NCBI GenBank assembly: GCA_964463245.1
Contig: CAYXBU010000008.1
Coordinates: 1 to 49,908, forward strand
DNA: 49,908 nt
Direction: 5' to 3'
Origin: CAMEON01 sp964463245
GTDB taxonomy: Bacteria; Bacillota; Clostridia; Oscillospirales; CAG-272
The first letter of the stretch is position 1. Every line of letters starts with the position of its first letter. The position numbers were made by a program, and so were the translations under genes. Positions 16,158 through 23,184 of the stretch are shown piece after piece. The notes below the pieces were generated by a model. That model made no database searches, was not told where the DNA came from, and saw only the letters and a list, made by a program, of their open reading frames with translations.

Positions 16158-17797
16158 GCGTCACCCTGCCTCAGCCGTGCCCGCAGACTGTCGATCCCGT
16201 CAAAATCCATGCCCGACAGAGCCGCCTCGGCGGCGGCACGGCGGTCGGGGTCGAACATACCCGCCTCGAACAGCGACAGCATCAGCTCGTTGCGCCCCGC
16301 GCGATCCAGCGGGGTCTCCCGCTCGGCGCGTACCTCGATGTCAAAGATGGGTCTCCGCGAAAGCGGCTGACCGCCCGCGTCCCGCCCGATCTCCTTGTCC
16401 TGCAGACCACGGTTGGAGTAGCGGATGTATTGCAGTCCGTCCTTTCCCGCAATGCGGAAGCACCGCGTGCCGGAGTAGAACTGGCGGATCAGCTCCACCA
16501 CCTGCTCCATGACCGAAACATAGGCCCGATAGCATCCCGCCAGGTAGTCCCGACTGCCCTTGTTCCCTGCCTCCTGCAGAGCCGTGATGGCGGCGGCCGC
16601 CGTCACACCGCCGCTGGTCGAGCCTTGGTTGACATCCCGCGTGCCGGTGGTCTCCTTCAGCTCGTCGATCTTCCGCTGGCGCACCTCGGCCAGCATCCCA
16701 TCCATGGGGGCGAGGGTGATCTGACGGAGCTTTTCCTCGTCCATGTCACCCTCCACCTGAATGATGGCGCGATCCGGGTCAAGGAACTCCCGCTCGTTGA
16801 CCCCCAGCGACCGCTTCGCCCAGTAGCGCACGCGACTTGCCCAGTTGGCATATTCCAGAATGTGCCCGTCCAGCTCGTCGATGTAGCCCTGCGGGTTGCG
16901 CCCGACCGCGATCAAGCCGTACCCGGCGGGGGAATCCTCCTCCGGGAAGAGCACGTCGGTCACGAAGGGGTACTGCCCGTGGTCGTACCAGCCGCGCTCG
17001 GCGCAGGTCGGGTCGTTCTCGGAGGCGTACAGCAGAACGTCCCCCACGAATTTGGCGTAGTGCAGAAGGCTCTTCCCGCTCGGCAGCGTGACTTTGTAGT
17101 ACCAGTCCACCACGGTGTACTTCTCGGGGCTGCCCTCCCGCTCGCCGAACAGGTAGCTGCCCCCGTTGGACAGAAGGGTCGTGCCCTCCCCGGTCAGACC
17201 GTCCTCGCAGAGCTTGCCCTGCCGCGCCGCCTCGGCCAAGGCCGGATAGCGACTCTCCAGGGCGGCTCTGTCCTCCAGCCCGACTAAATACAGGTGCGGG
17301 GACTCCTGGATGCTCCGCACCCCCGGCTCCCAGAACAGGTTCATCACGTCCACCCGACGGATGTCGATGTCCCCGATGCCGTTCTCTAAGGTCGGATTCC
17401 AGAAGACACCGTATACCGCCGTGCCGTGCTTGAGCTTGCTCCAGGCGTTGTCCGAATAGACCTGCCCCAGGCCGCAACGCGCCGCGACCACCGGCAGGAT
17501 GGCACTGAGCAGGGCGGCATCTGCCTGATCCCCCTCCTCGCGGGGCAGTGCCGTGCAGGTCGGCGCACGGTCGCAAAGATCCGCGTGCTTGCTGCATATG
17601 CTGTTGAATAACCACGCCGAGACAGGTCTGCCCCGACGAGAGCTCCCCTCCGCAGGGGACTGCGCGTGACGGCTCTGCCACCAGATGGCCTCGTCGCAGA
17701 GCCGCGCATCCAATTTCCGCTTGCCCTGCCGATACCGCTCCAGCCGTGCCATCGCCTCCCGCAAACGGGGAGAAAATGAGGTCAATGTTTGATTCAT
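16154..17797 (-). CDS. Phage portal protein
   Basis: 547 residues from ATG 17797, preferred because an AAAGGAG site precedes it; a start at 17836 is possible. Portal-type features: an N-terminal helical region, GTAVYGVFWNP followed by VDVMNLFWEPGVRSIQESPH, a long wing segment, and the stem/clip part with LKETTGTRDVNQGSTSGGVT and AAAAITALQEAGNKGSRDYL. The last two correspond to the conserved E-T-G motif and the helix of P22-type and other large portals. Twelve subunits would form the DNA-entry ring that docks the terminase. It lies directly after terL, the canonical order. Confidence 0.87.
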   Translation of the reverse strand: MNQTLTSFSPRLREAMARLERYRQGKRKLDARLCDEAIWWQSRHAQSPAEGSSRRGRPVSAWLFNSICSKHADLCDRAPTCTALPREEGDQADAALLSAILPVVAARCGLGQVYSDNAWSKLKHGTAVYGVFWNPTLENGIGDIDIRRVDVMNLFWEPGVRSIQESPHLYLVGLEDRAALESRYPALAEAARQGKLCEDGLTGEGTTLLSNGGSYLFGEREGSPEKYTVVDWYYKVTLPSGKSLLHYAKFVGDVLLYASENDPTCAERGWYDHGQYPFVTDVLFPEEDSPAGYGLIAVGRNPQGYIDELDGHILEYANWASRVRYWAKRSLGVNEREFLDPDRAIIQVEGDMDEEKLRQITLAPMDGMLAEVRQRKIDELKETTGTRDVNQGSTSGGVTAAAAITALQEAGNKGSRDYLAGCYRAYVSVMEQVVELIRQFYSGTRCFRIAGKDGLQYIRYSNRGLQDKEIGRDAGGQPLSRRPIFDIEVRAERETPLDRAGRNELMLSLFEAGMFDPDRRAAAEAALSGMDFDGIDSLRARLRQGDA

Positions 17798-17839
17798 GTT
17801 TTTGATACTCCTTTTAGGGGAATGCTCCTGTGACAATCC

Positions 17840-19264
17840 CTATCTCAATGGATAACCGTTTTCCGTTTTGCTCATCCCGATCGGTCTGCTCATCAGCACA
17901 TACCGACAGGCATCGTAGATATGATCCTCCCCCGCCGTGTCCACGTCCTCCACATTGACCGCCGAGTAGACCAGCGCGGGGAAGGTGCGGATGAAGTGGC
18001 GGCAGGTCGAGAAGACATACAGCCGCGGCCGCCCGTCCCGATCAAATGCCAAGCGGTTATGGAACTGCTGTTTGCCCGCCAGGCGTGTATTGTCGCCGCG
18101 ATCCCAGAACACGCCGTGCGCCTCCATGATCTCCCCGACCGACTCACCGCCGTCCCGCTGAAAGATCGCGGGGTCGGCCACGCCGCGAATGAACCGCCCG
18201 CGCAGGTTGGGATCCTCCGCCTCGATCCGCCGTATCTCGTCCGCGATACGTCCCGCTGTCCACATGACCCCGACATTGGGGCAGAACTGCCCGTTTCGGT
18301 CGGTCGCACAGCCGTACAGCTCGCGGAGGTGGTAGAGACACCCGTCCCGATCGGCGGCGAACCAGCAGACCGAGAAGGGATGCCGATAGCCCCAGTCAAA
18401 GCCGCGCAGGATCTCCCAGTCGGGCGGGATGCGAAAGGGGGCAATGACGTGAGTCCCGATGTGCTCCCCGTAGCGGGCTGGATCGTTGCGCCATTCCAGA
18501 AAGACCTGACCCGAGAAGGAATCCCAATCCCCCAGAAGCAGTGCCCGCCGCTCGGCATCCGGCAGAGCCGAGAGCCGCGCCAGATAGTCGGGGTCGTTCT
18601 GCAAGAGGATCTGATTATCAAAGACCGTGGAGGGAATGAACACCCGCGACCGCCGCCTCATCTCCATGTGCCCGTCCGGGAAGCGGATGGGGTAGCTCTC
18701 CCAGAGGGTCTTGCCGGGAGGTCCCGCCGTGATGAAACGCTCCTTGACCCACCCGTGCCCAATGCCGCCGGGGTTGGCGGTCGCCCGCAGGTAACAGCGG
18801 GTACCGGGGCCGCCGGGGCGGTTGCGGGAGAGCAGGTAGAGGTAGTCGTCCCGCGAGAAGTGGGTCAGCTCGTCAAAGGCGATGTAATCGAATGAGAGGC
18901 CTTGATAGCGCACGCGATCCTGCGCCGCGTGGAGACTGCCGAAGCGGATCTTCGCCCCCGACGGAAACACCCAGGTGTGGCTGGTCGCGTTGTAGCGGGC
19001 ACCGGGGGAGACGGCGGGATAGTAGCGCATGGATTTGTCGATCAGCTCGGTGAGCTGTGGGTAGGAGCCGCGCAGGATGAGGGCGCGGTAGTGCCCGATG
19101 TCGATCTGCCGCAGAGCCTCCACCACCAGTGCCTCGGACTTCCCTCCCCCCGCCGCGCCGCCGTAGAGAGCCTCGTCCTCCGAGCGGGACAAAAACTCCC
19201 GCTGGCGGGGCTGGGGCACCCAGACCACCCGTCGCTCGCTGCCGCGTCCCGCCGCGCCGCTCAT
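17840..19264 (-). CDS. terL: Terminase large subunit
   Basis: 474 residues. The packaging ATPase domain has Walker A GGAAGGGKSE (35-44) and Walker B YIAFDE (127-132). The RNase H-like nuclease has candidate metal acids Asp290 in GFDWGYRHP, Asp364 in GVADPAIF and Asp451 in EDHIYDACRY, so both activities look intact. It cuts concatemeric DNA and drives it through the portal. It overlaps the small subunit gene by 4 bases at the start and is followed by the portal. Confidence 0.95.
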   Translation of the reverse strand: MSGAAGRGSERRVVWVPQPRQREFLSRSEDEALYGGAAGGGKSEALVVEALRQIDIGHYRALILRGSYPQLTELIDKSMRYYPAVSPGARYNATSHTWVFPSGAKIRFGSLHAAQDRVRYQGLSFDYIAFDELTHFSRDDYLYLLSRNRPGGPGTRCYLRATANPGGIGHGWVKERFITAGPPGKTLWESYPIRFPDGHMEMRRRSRVFIPSTVFDNQILLQNDPDYLARLSALPDAERRALLLGDWDSFSGQVFLEWRNDPARYGEHIGTHVIAPFRIPPDWEILRGFDWGYRHPFSVCWFAADRDGCLYHLRELYGCATDRNGQFCPNVGVMWTAGRIADEIRRIEAEDPNLRGRFIRGVADPAIFQRDGGESVGEIMEAHGVFWDRGDNTRLAGKQQFHNRLAFDRDGRPRLYVFSTCRHFIRTFPALVYSAVNVEDVDTAGEDHIYDACRYVLMSRPIGMSKTENGYPLR

Positions 19265-19689
19265 AGCTCCCCCTCGTCGCCCGCGCCGCCCTCCTGCAGA
19301 AGGCCGGATGTATCCGGCTCCTTCAGGGGCGGCAGCTCCACAGTACCGCTCAGTGCCGCCTCCACGGCCGCCTCAGCGGCGGGGTGCTCCTGCCAGCGGG
19401 CGGGGGAGCGATTGACCAGCCAGTAGGCACAGGCTCGTACATCGGCGGGCACCACCACCTCATCGGTTCCGGCCTGCAGCTCCTCCCGCTCGCAGGTCTT
19501 CTTGCCGGTCTGCGGGTCGTACTCCACCCGCTTGACCTTGTAGGTCTTGCGGACAGAGACCTTATATCCCCGCGCCCGCCTGTATATGGCATCCTCCACC
19601 CGCCCGGAGCGCACCGCATCCTCGGCCTCCTGCCGAGCGGCAGGGTTCAGGGACGGGTCAGTCTCGCTGAGCCGCTTGCGATCCGCCAT
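19261..19689 (-). CDS. Terminase small subunit-like protein
   Basis: 142 residues. It has the family-like middle AIYRRARGYKVSVRKTYKVK and the near-terminal VPADVRACAYWLVNRSPARW, which resembles the v-v-P-d-x-x-A-x-x-x-W-L-x-N-R-x-P-x-x-W motif of Firmicutes small terminases. The small subunit recognises DNA and loads the large subunit, with which it shares a 4-base overlap. The N-terminal DNA-binding part is short and I cannot see a clear helix-turn-helix, so recognition may be reduced or unusual. Confidence 0.75.
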   Translation of the reverse strand: MADRKRLSETDPSLNPAARQEAEDAVRSGRVEDAIYRRARGYKVSVRKTYKVKRVEYDPQTGKKTCEREELQAGTDEVVVPADVRACAYWLVNRSPARWQEHPAAEAAVEAALSGTVELPPLKEPDTSGLLQEGGAGDEGEL

Positions 19690-19927
19690 GGACTACCTCC
19701 CCCTCCTGCGGGGTCAGGGTGATCACGTACTCGTTCCCCTCCCGCCGCGCCGCGCAGGAGGTCACCCCCAGCGCACGGGTCAGCTCGGCGACCGGCACCC
19801 GTATCTCGGCCTCACCCAGCCGCCGCAGGAGGTAGCCCAGCCACGCATGGTAGAGGCGGAAGGTCTCCAGCACGGCGCGGTCGGCCTCGGTGGAGGGCAG
19901 GGGTCTTTTCTGCTTGTTTCGACTCAT
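19658..19927 (-). CDS. Small protein of unknown function before the terminase genes
   Basis: 89 residues: a basic start (MSRNKQKRP), a helix (TFRLYHAWLGYLLRRLGE) and a C-terminal strand pair (GNEYVITLTPQEGEVV). It overlaps the small terminase gene by 32 bases and the upstream Cys-rich gene by 4, so it is part of the operon. No family recognised; a DNA-binding or packaging accessory role would fit the place. Confidence 0.6.
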   Translation of the reverse strand: MSRNKQKRPLPSTEADRAVLETFRLYHAWLGYLLRRLGEAEIRVPVAELTRALGVTSCAARREGNEYVITLTPQEGEVVHGGSQAAQRD

Positions 19928-20256
19928 GATGCATCTCCCTCCTGCCGTGCGGCATCCAGCTTGTCAAACTTGCGCTGATAGAAGCCGTCCATAGCCTGCT
20001 TGAGCACGCACTGCTTATAGCCGCTCGGATGGGCACAATAGGTGTACACGATCTCGCGGCGGGACAGTTTGTCGGGGAAGTGGAAACGTGCACACTCGCA
20101 GTAGATCACGCCCCGACCGCGATCTCGGATAAAGTAGGGGCAGACCCCCTCGGGTGCCTCCTCCTGCTCTCGGCGCAACCGCCGATGGGGGTATTCCACA
20201 TTGCGGACGGCACTCTCGGCCGCATCCGTCGTATTGTTGGGTCTCATATCCTTCAC
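19924..20256 (-). CDS. Cys-rich putative zinc-binding protein, first gene of the cassette
   Basis: 110 residues from GTG 20256, which lies 6 bases after AAGGAG; an ATG three codons later (20247) is the alternative. Cys39, Cys53, Cys55, Cys74, His76 and Cys83 form a cluster (GVCPYF, IYCECARF, YCAHPSG, KQC) that suggests one or two structural zinc sites. The C-terminus is helical and charged. I do not know its function. As the first product after a regulated promoter it could be a regulator or packaging cofactor. Confidence 0.65.
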   Translation of the reverse strand: MKDMRPNNTTDAAESAVRNVEYPHRRLRREQEEAPEGVCPYFIRDRGRGVIYCECARFHFPDKLSRREIVYTYCAHPSGYKQCVLKQAMDGFYQRKFDKLDAARQEGDAS

Positions 20257-20334
20257 ATTTTTCTCCTTCCCGGTGTCCGTGGGACAGAGCCCCGTCCCGA
20301 CACCAATTCGTCAGCCCTCTTGGCTGTAACACGC

Positions 20335-20352
20335 AGTTAAGTTTGCTTAACT
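20335..20352. promoter_or_regulatory. Inverted-repeat operator candidate of the capsid cassette
   Basis: Perfect 7-bp arms AGTTAAG (20335-20341) and CTTAACT (20346-20352) around TTTG. On the minus strand it begins 7 bases after the -10 hexamer, exactly over the expected transcription start. This is a classical site for a dimeric repressor. No repressor gene is visible in the window. Confidence 0.65.
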
Positions 20353-20359
20353 TGCACAC

Positions 20360-20388
20360 AGTATAACACAGTCAAGCGGGTTTGTCAA
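20360..20388 (-). promoter_or_regulatory. Sigma-A promoter of the capsid cassette
   Basis: On the minus strand, consensus -35 TTGACA (20383-20388), 17-bp spacer and -10 TATACT (20360-20365). The leader to the first start codon is about 97 bases and contains an interrupted hairpin (GTGTC/GACAC and GGGAC/GTCCC, 20273-20303). Confidence 0.8.
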
Positions 20389-20547
20389 GCCATGTTTTTA
20401 AGTTTTCTGAATTTTTCTCTCCTTGGTTGCACCGTCAAAAGCCCGGAATGTCTCCCGGCTACCGCCTCGGGGTCGCAAGGAGTGCAGCCCCTTGCATATA
20501 AAAAACGTGATCTTCCCCCACTTTTTCGCCTTTTTTGCAAGAATCTC
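20389..20547. other. Intergenic stretch between divergent promoters of the cassette and hisS
   Basis: About 160 bases between the two divergent promoters. It is AT-rich at both ends with a GC-rich core, and I see no gene, tRNA or flanking direct repeat that would mark an attachment site. Confidence 0.5.
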
Positions 20548-20576
20548 TTTACAAACCTTTCCCGATATGGTATAAT
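20548..20576 (+). promoter_or_regulatory. Sigma-A promoter of hisS
   Basis: -35 TTTACA (20548-20553), 17-bp spacer, -10 TATAAT (20571-20576), 59 bases before the hisS ATG. I see no T-box leader elements in the short leader. Confidence 0.8.
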
Positions 20577-20635
20577 ACTATAATAGGTGGACTGTGCCGT
20601 CAAGCGACAGCCCCGCGAAAGGATGATAGCATACG

Positions 20636-21910
20636 ATGTTCATTAAAGAGACCGTAAAAGGCATGAGAGACATCCTCCCTGCCGAGATGGAAATACGCGA
20701 ATACCTCCTCTCCCGCCTGAAGGCCGTGTATACCTCCTTCGGCTTCACCCCCATCGAGACCCCCTGCATGGAGCGCATCGAGAACCTCTCCAATAAGCAG
20801 GGCGGCGAGAACGAAAAGCTGATCTTCAAGGTGCTCAAGCGCGGCGAGAAACTCGCCGAGGCCGTGGACACCTCCAACCCCGATGACCTCTGCGACTCGG
20901 GTATGCGCTACGACCTGACCGTCCCGCTGGCACGCTACTACGCCAATAACGCCGGGAACCTGCCCGCTCCCTTCAAGGCTCTGCAGGTCGGCTCGGTCTG
21001 GCGCGCCGACCGCCCCCAGAAGGGTCGCTTCCGTCAGTTCATGCAGTGCGACATCGACATCCTGGGGGATGCCTCCAACACCGCTGAGAGCGAGCTGATC
21101 TATGTCACCTCCCTCTTTCTGGACAGCGTCGGTGTCAAGGGCAATACCGTCATGATCAATGACCGCCGCATCCTCAAGGGCATGGCCAAAAAGGCCGGCT
21201 TCGCCGAGGAAGATTTCGGCAAGGTCTTCATCATTCTGGATAAGTACGATAAGGTCGGCGAGGACGGCGTGCGCCGTGAGCTGATCGAATCCGGCTGTGA
21301 TACCGCCGCCGTGGATGCCTACATGGACATCTTCCACGGGGTGCTGAATGCCGAGGATCGCTTCGCCTATGTCGAGTCGGCATTCGGCGATGCCATGGAG
21401 CCGGGCGTGGCCGAGAACCTGCGTGAGATCTTCGAGAGCGTCAACACCATGTCGGGCGGCAGGTTCCACCTGTCCTTTGACCCCACCCTCGTGCGCGGCA
21501 TGGGCTACTATACCGGCACCATCTTTGAGATCAAGTCCGAGGACTTCAAGGGCTCCTCCATCGCGGGCGGCGGTCGCTATGACAACATGATCGGCAGCTT
21601 CACCGGTACCCCCACCTGCGCCTGCGGCTTCTCCATCGGCTTTGAGCGGCTGGTGGGTGCCCTGCTGGACAAGAAGTTCCACGCCGAGGGCGGGCGGGAA
21701 AAGGTCGCCGTCCTGTACGGCAAGGCCTTCACCACCGCCGACGTGGCGACCCTGCAAGCCAAGTGCAATACCCTCCGCGAGAGCGGCAAGATCGTGCTCT
21801 GTCAGCGCATGAACAAGAACCTCGGCTTCCAGAAGCAAAAGCTGGAGGCACAGGGCTACTCCGCCTTCGTGGATGTCCGTTACCCGGACGAGATCGACAT
21901 AAAGCTCTGA
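20636..21910 (+). CDS. hisS: Histidine-tRNA ligase
   Basis: A class II aminoacyl-tRNA synthetase that charges tRNA-His. The 424 residues have the start KGMRDILPAEM, motif 2 GSVWRADRPQKGRFRQFMQC, the histidine-specific signatures LVRGMGYYTGTIFEI and SIAGGGRYDNMIG, motif 3 GFSIGFERLVG and a C-terminal anticodon-binding domain (QRMNKNLGFQKQKLE). The length is normal. It has its own promoter and is followed after 17 bases by a GH109-like gene, probably in one transcript. Confidence 0.95.
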   Translation: MFIKETVKGMRDILPAEMEIREYLLSRLKAVYTSFGFTPIETPCMERIENLSNKQGGENEKLIFKVLKRGEKLAEAVDTSNPDDLCDSGMRYDLTVPLARYYANNAGNLPAPFKALQVGSVWRADRPQKGRFRQFMQCDIDILGDASNTAESELIYVTSLFLDSVGVKGNTVMINDRRILKGMAKKAGFAEEDFGKVFIILDKYDKVGEDGVRRELIESGCDTAAVDAYMDIFHGVLNAEDRFAYVESAFGDAMEPGVAENLREIFESVNTMSGGRFHLSFDPTLVRGMGYYTGTIFEIKSEDFKGSSIAGGGRYDNMIGSFTGTPTCACGFSIGFERLVGALLDKKFHAEGGREKVAVLYGKAFTTADVATLQAKCNTLRESGKIVLCQRMNKNLGFQKQKLEAQGYSAFVDVRYPDEIDIKL

Positions 21911-21927
21911 GAACAGGAGGAACGAAT

Positions 21928-23130
21928 ATGGAACAAGTCAGAGTAGCCGTTATCGGGCTGGGCTGCCGCGGGCAGTTCCTCCTGGAAGCCCTGCTCCTCG
22001 GCATGGATAACCTGCGCGTGACGGTCGTGTGCGACAGCTATCCCGACCGCACCGAGTGGGGCGCCGCCAAGGTCGGATCGGTCTACGGAGAACGCCCCTT
22101 TGCCACCACGGATTGGCATGAGGCTCTTGACCCCGCCCGTGCGGATGCCGTGCTCATCCTCTCTTCGTGGGAGTCCCACTTCCCCATCGCCTATGAGGCT
22201 ATGGAAAAGGGCATCGCGGTCGGCATGGAGGTCGGCGGCGCGTATACCGTCGAGGACTGCTGGCGTTTGGTACACACACAGGAGCGGACGGGCACTCCGT
22301 TCATGCTCTTAGAGAACTGCTGCTACGGTCAGATCGAAATGATGGTCATGAACATGGTGCGGCAGGGACTGTTCGGCGAGGTGGTACACTGCGCCGGCGG
22401 CTATCGGCACGACCTGCGCGGTGAGGTCGCCCACGGTCGCGAGAACCGCCACTACCGCCTGCGCAATTATCAAAACCGCAACTGCGAGAACTACCCGACC
22501 CACGAGTTCGGTCCCATCGCACAGATATTGCATATCAATCGCGGCAATCGGATGCTCTCGCTGGTGTCCATGTCCTCCGGAGCCTTCGGTCTGAACGACT
22601 ATGCCGCCCGTCACCCCGAGGTGGATCCCGCCCTTCGGACAGCCCACTTCAACCAGGGCGATATCGTCCATACCCTGATCCGTTGCGCGGGTGGGCAGAC
22701 CGTCAGCCTGACCCTGGACACCACCCTTCCCCGCCCCTACAGCCGCGGCTTCACGGTGCAGGGCACTCGCGGGATGTATGTCGAGGACAACAATTCCATC
22801 TTCCTGGATCGTGACCACGGCGAGGCGGATCACTTCAACTGGTCGCCCCGCTGGAACAACGCGACGGAATACCTCAAGGCGTACCAGCACCCGGTCTGGG
22901 AGGACTACCTCAAGAACGGTATTCGCGGCGGACACGGCGGCATGGACGGGCTGGTCTACGACGCCTTCATCGAAGCCGTCCGCAAGGGGGAGCCCTGCCC
23001 CATCGATGTGTACGATGCCGCCGCCTGGATGTGCATCACCCCGCTGTCCGAGATGTCCATTGCACGCGGCAGTATGCCGGTGGACGTGCCGGACTTCACC
23101 TCCGGCGCATGGTATACCCGTGAGCCTTGA
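21928..23130 (+). CDS. Gfo/Idh/MocA-fold oxidoreductase, GH109-like
   Basis: 400 residues from ATG 21928 behind AGGAGG. The N-terminal Rossmann fold begins VRVAVIGLGCRGQFLLEAL. The C-terminal domain carries GGYRHDLRGEV, NYPTHEFGPIAQILHINRGN and GGHGGMDGLVYDAF. YPTH and GGHGG motifs are shared with family GH109 alpha-N-acetylgalactosaminidases, which use tightly bound NAD in a redox-assisted hydrolysis. There is no signal peptide or Tat motif, so it should work in the cytoplasm on imported glycosides. A plain sugar dehydrogenase is the alternative. Confidence 0.8.
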   Translation: MEQVRVAVIGLGCRGQFLLEALLLGMDNLRVTVVCDSYPDRTEWGAAKVGSVYGERPFATTDWHEALDPARADAVLILSSWESHFPIAYEAMEKGIAVGMEVGGAYTVEDCWRLVHTQERTGTPFMLLENCCYGQIEMMVMNMVRQGLFGEVVHCAGGYRHDLRGEVAHGRENRHYRLRNYQNRNCENYPTHEFGPIAQILHINRGNRMLSLVSMSSGAFGLNDYAARHPEVDPALRTAHFNQGDIVHTLIRCAGGQTVSLTLDTTLPRPYSRGFTVQGTRGMYVEDNNSIFLDRDHGEADHFNWSPRWNNATEYLKAYQHPVWEDYLKNGIRGGHGGMDGLVYDAFIEAVRKGEPCPIDVYDAAAWMCITPLSEMSIARGSMPVDVPDFTSGAWYTREP

Positions 23131-23184
23131 CCCGAACCCTGTTAGTATACCCACATAAAAACCCAACCAAGAAAGGAACCTCTC

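Noticed and set aside
11080..20400. Prophage attachment sites flanking the cassette
   Set aside because: I compared both flanks by eye and found no direct repeat, tRNA end or integrase; a short repeat could still escape notice.
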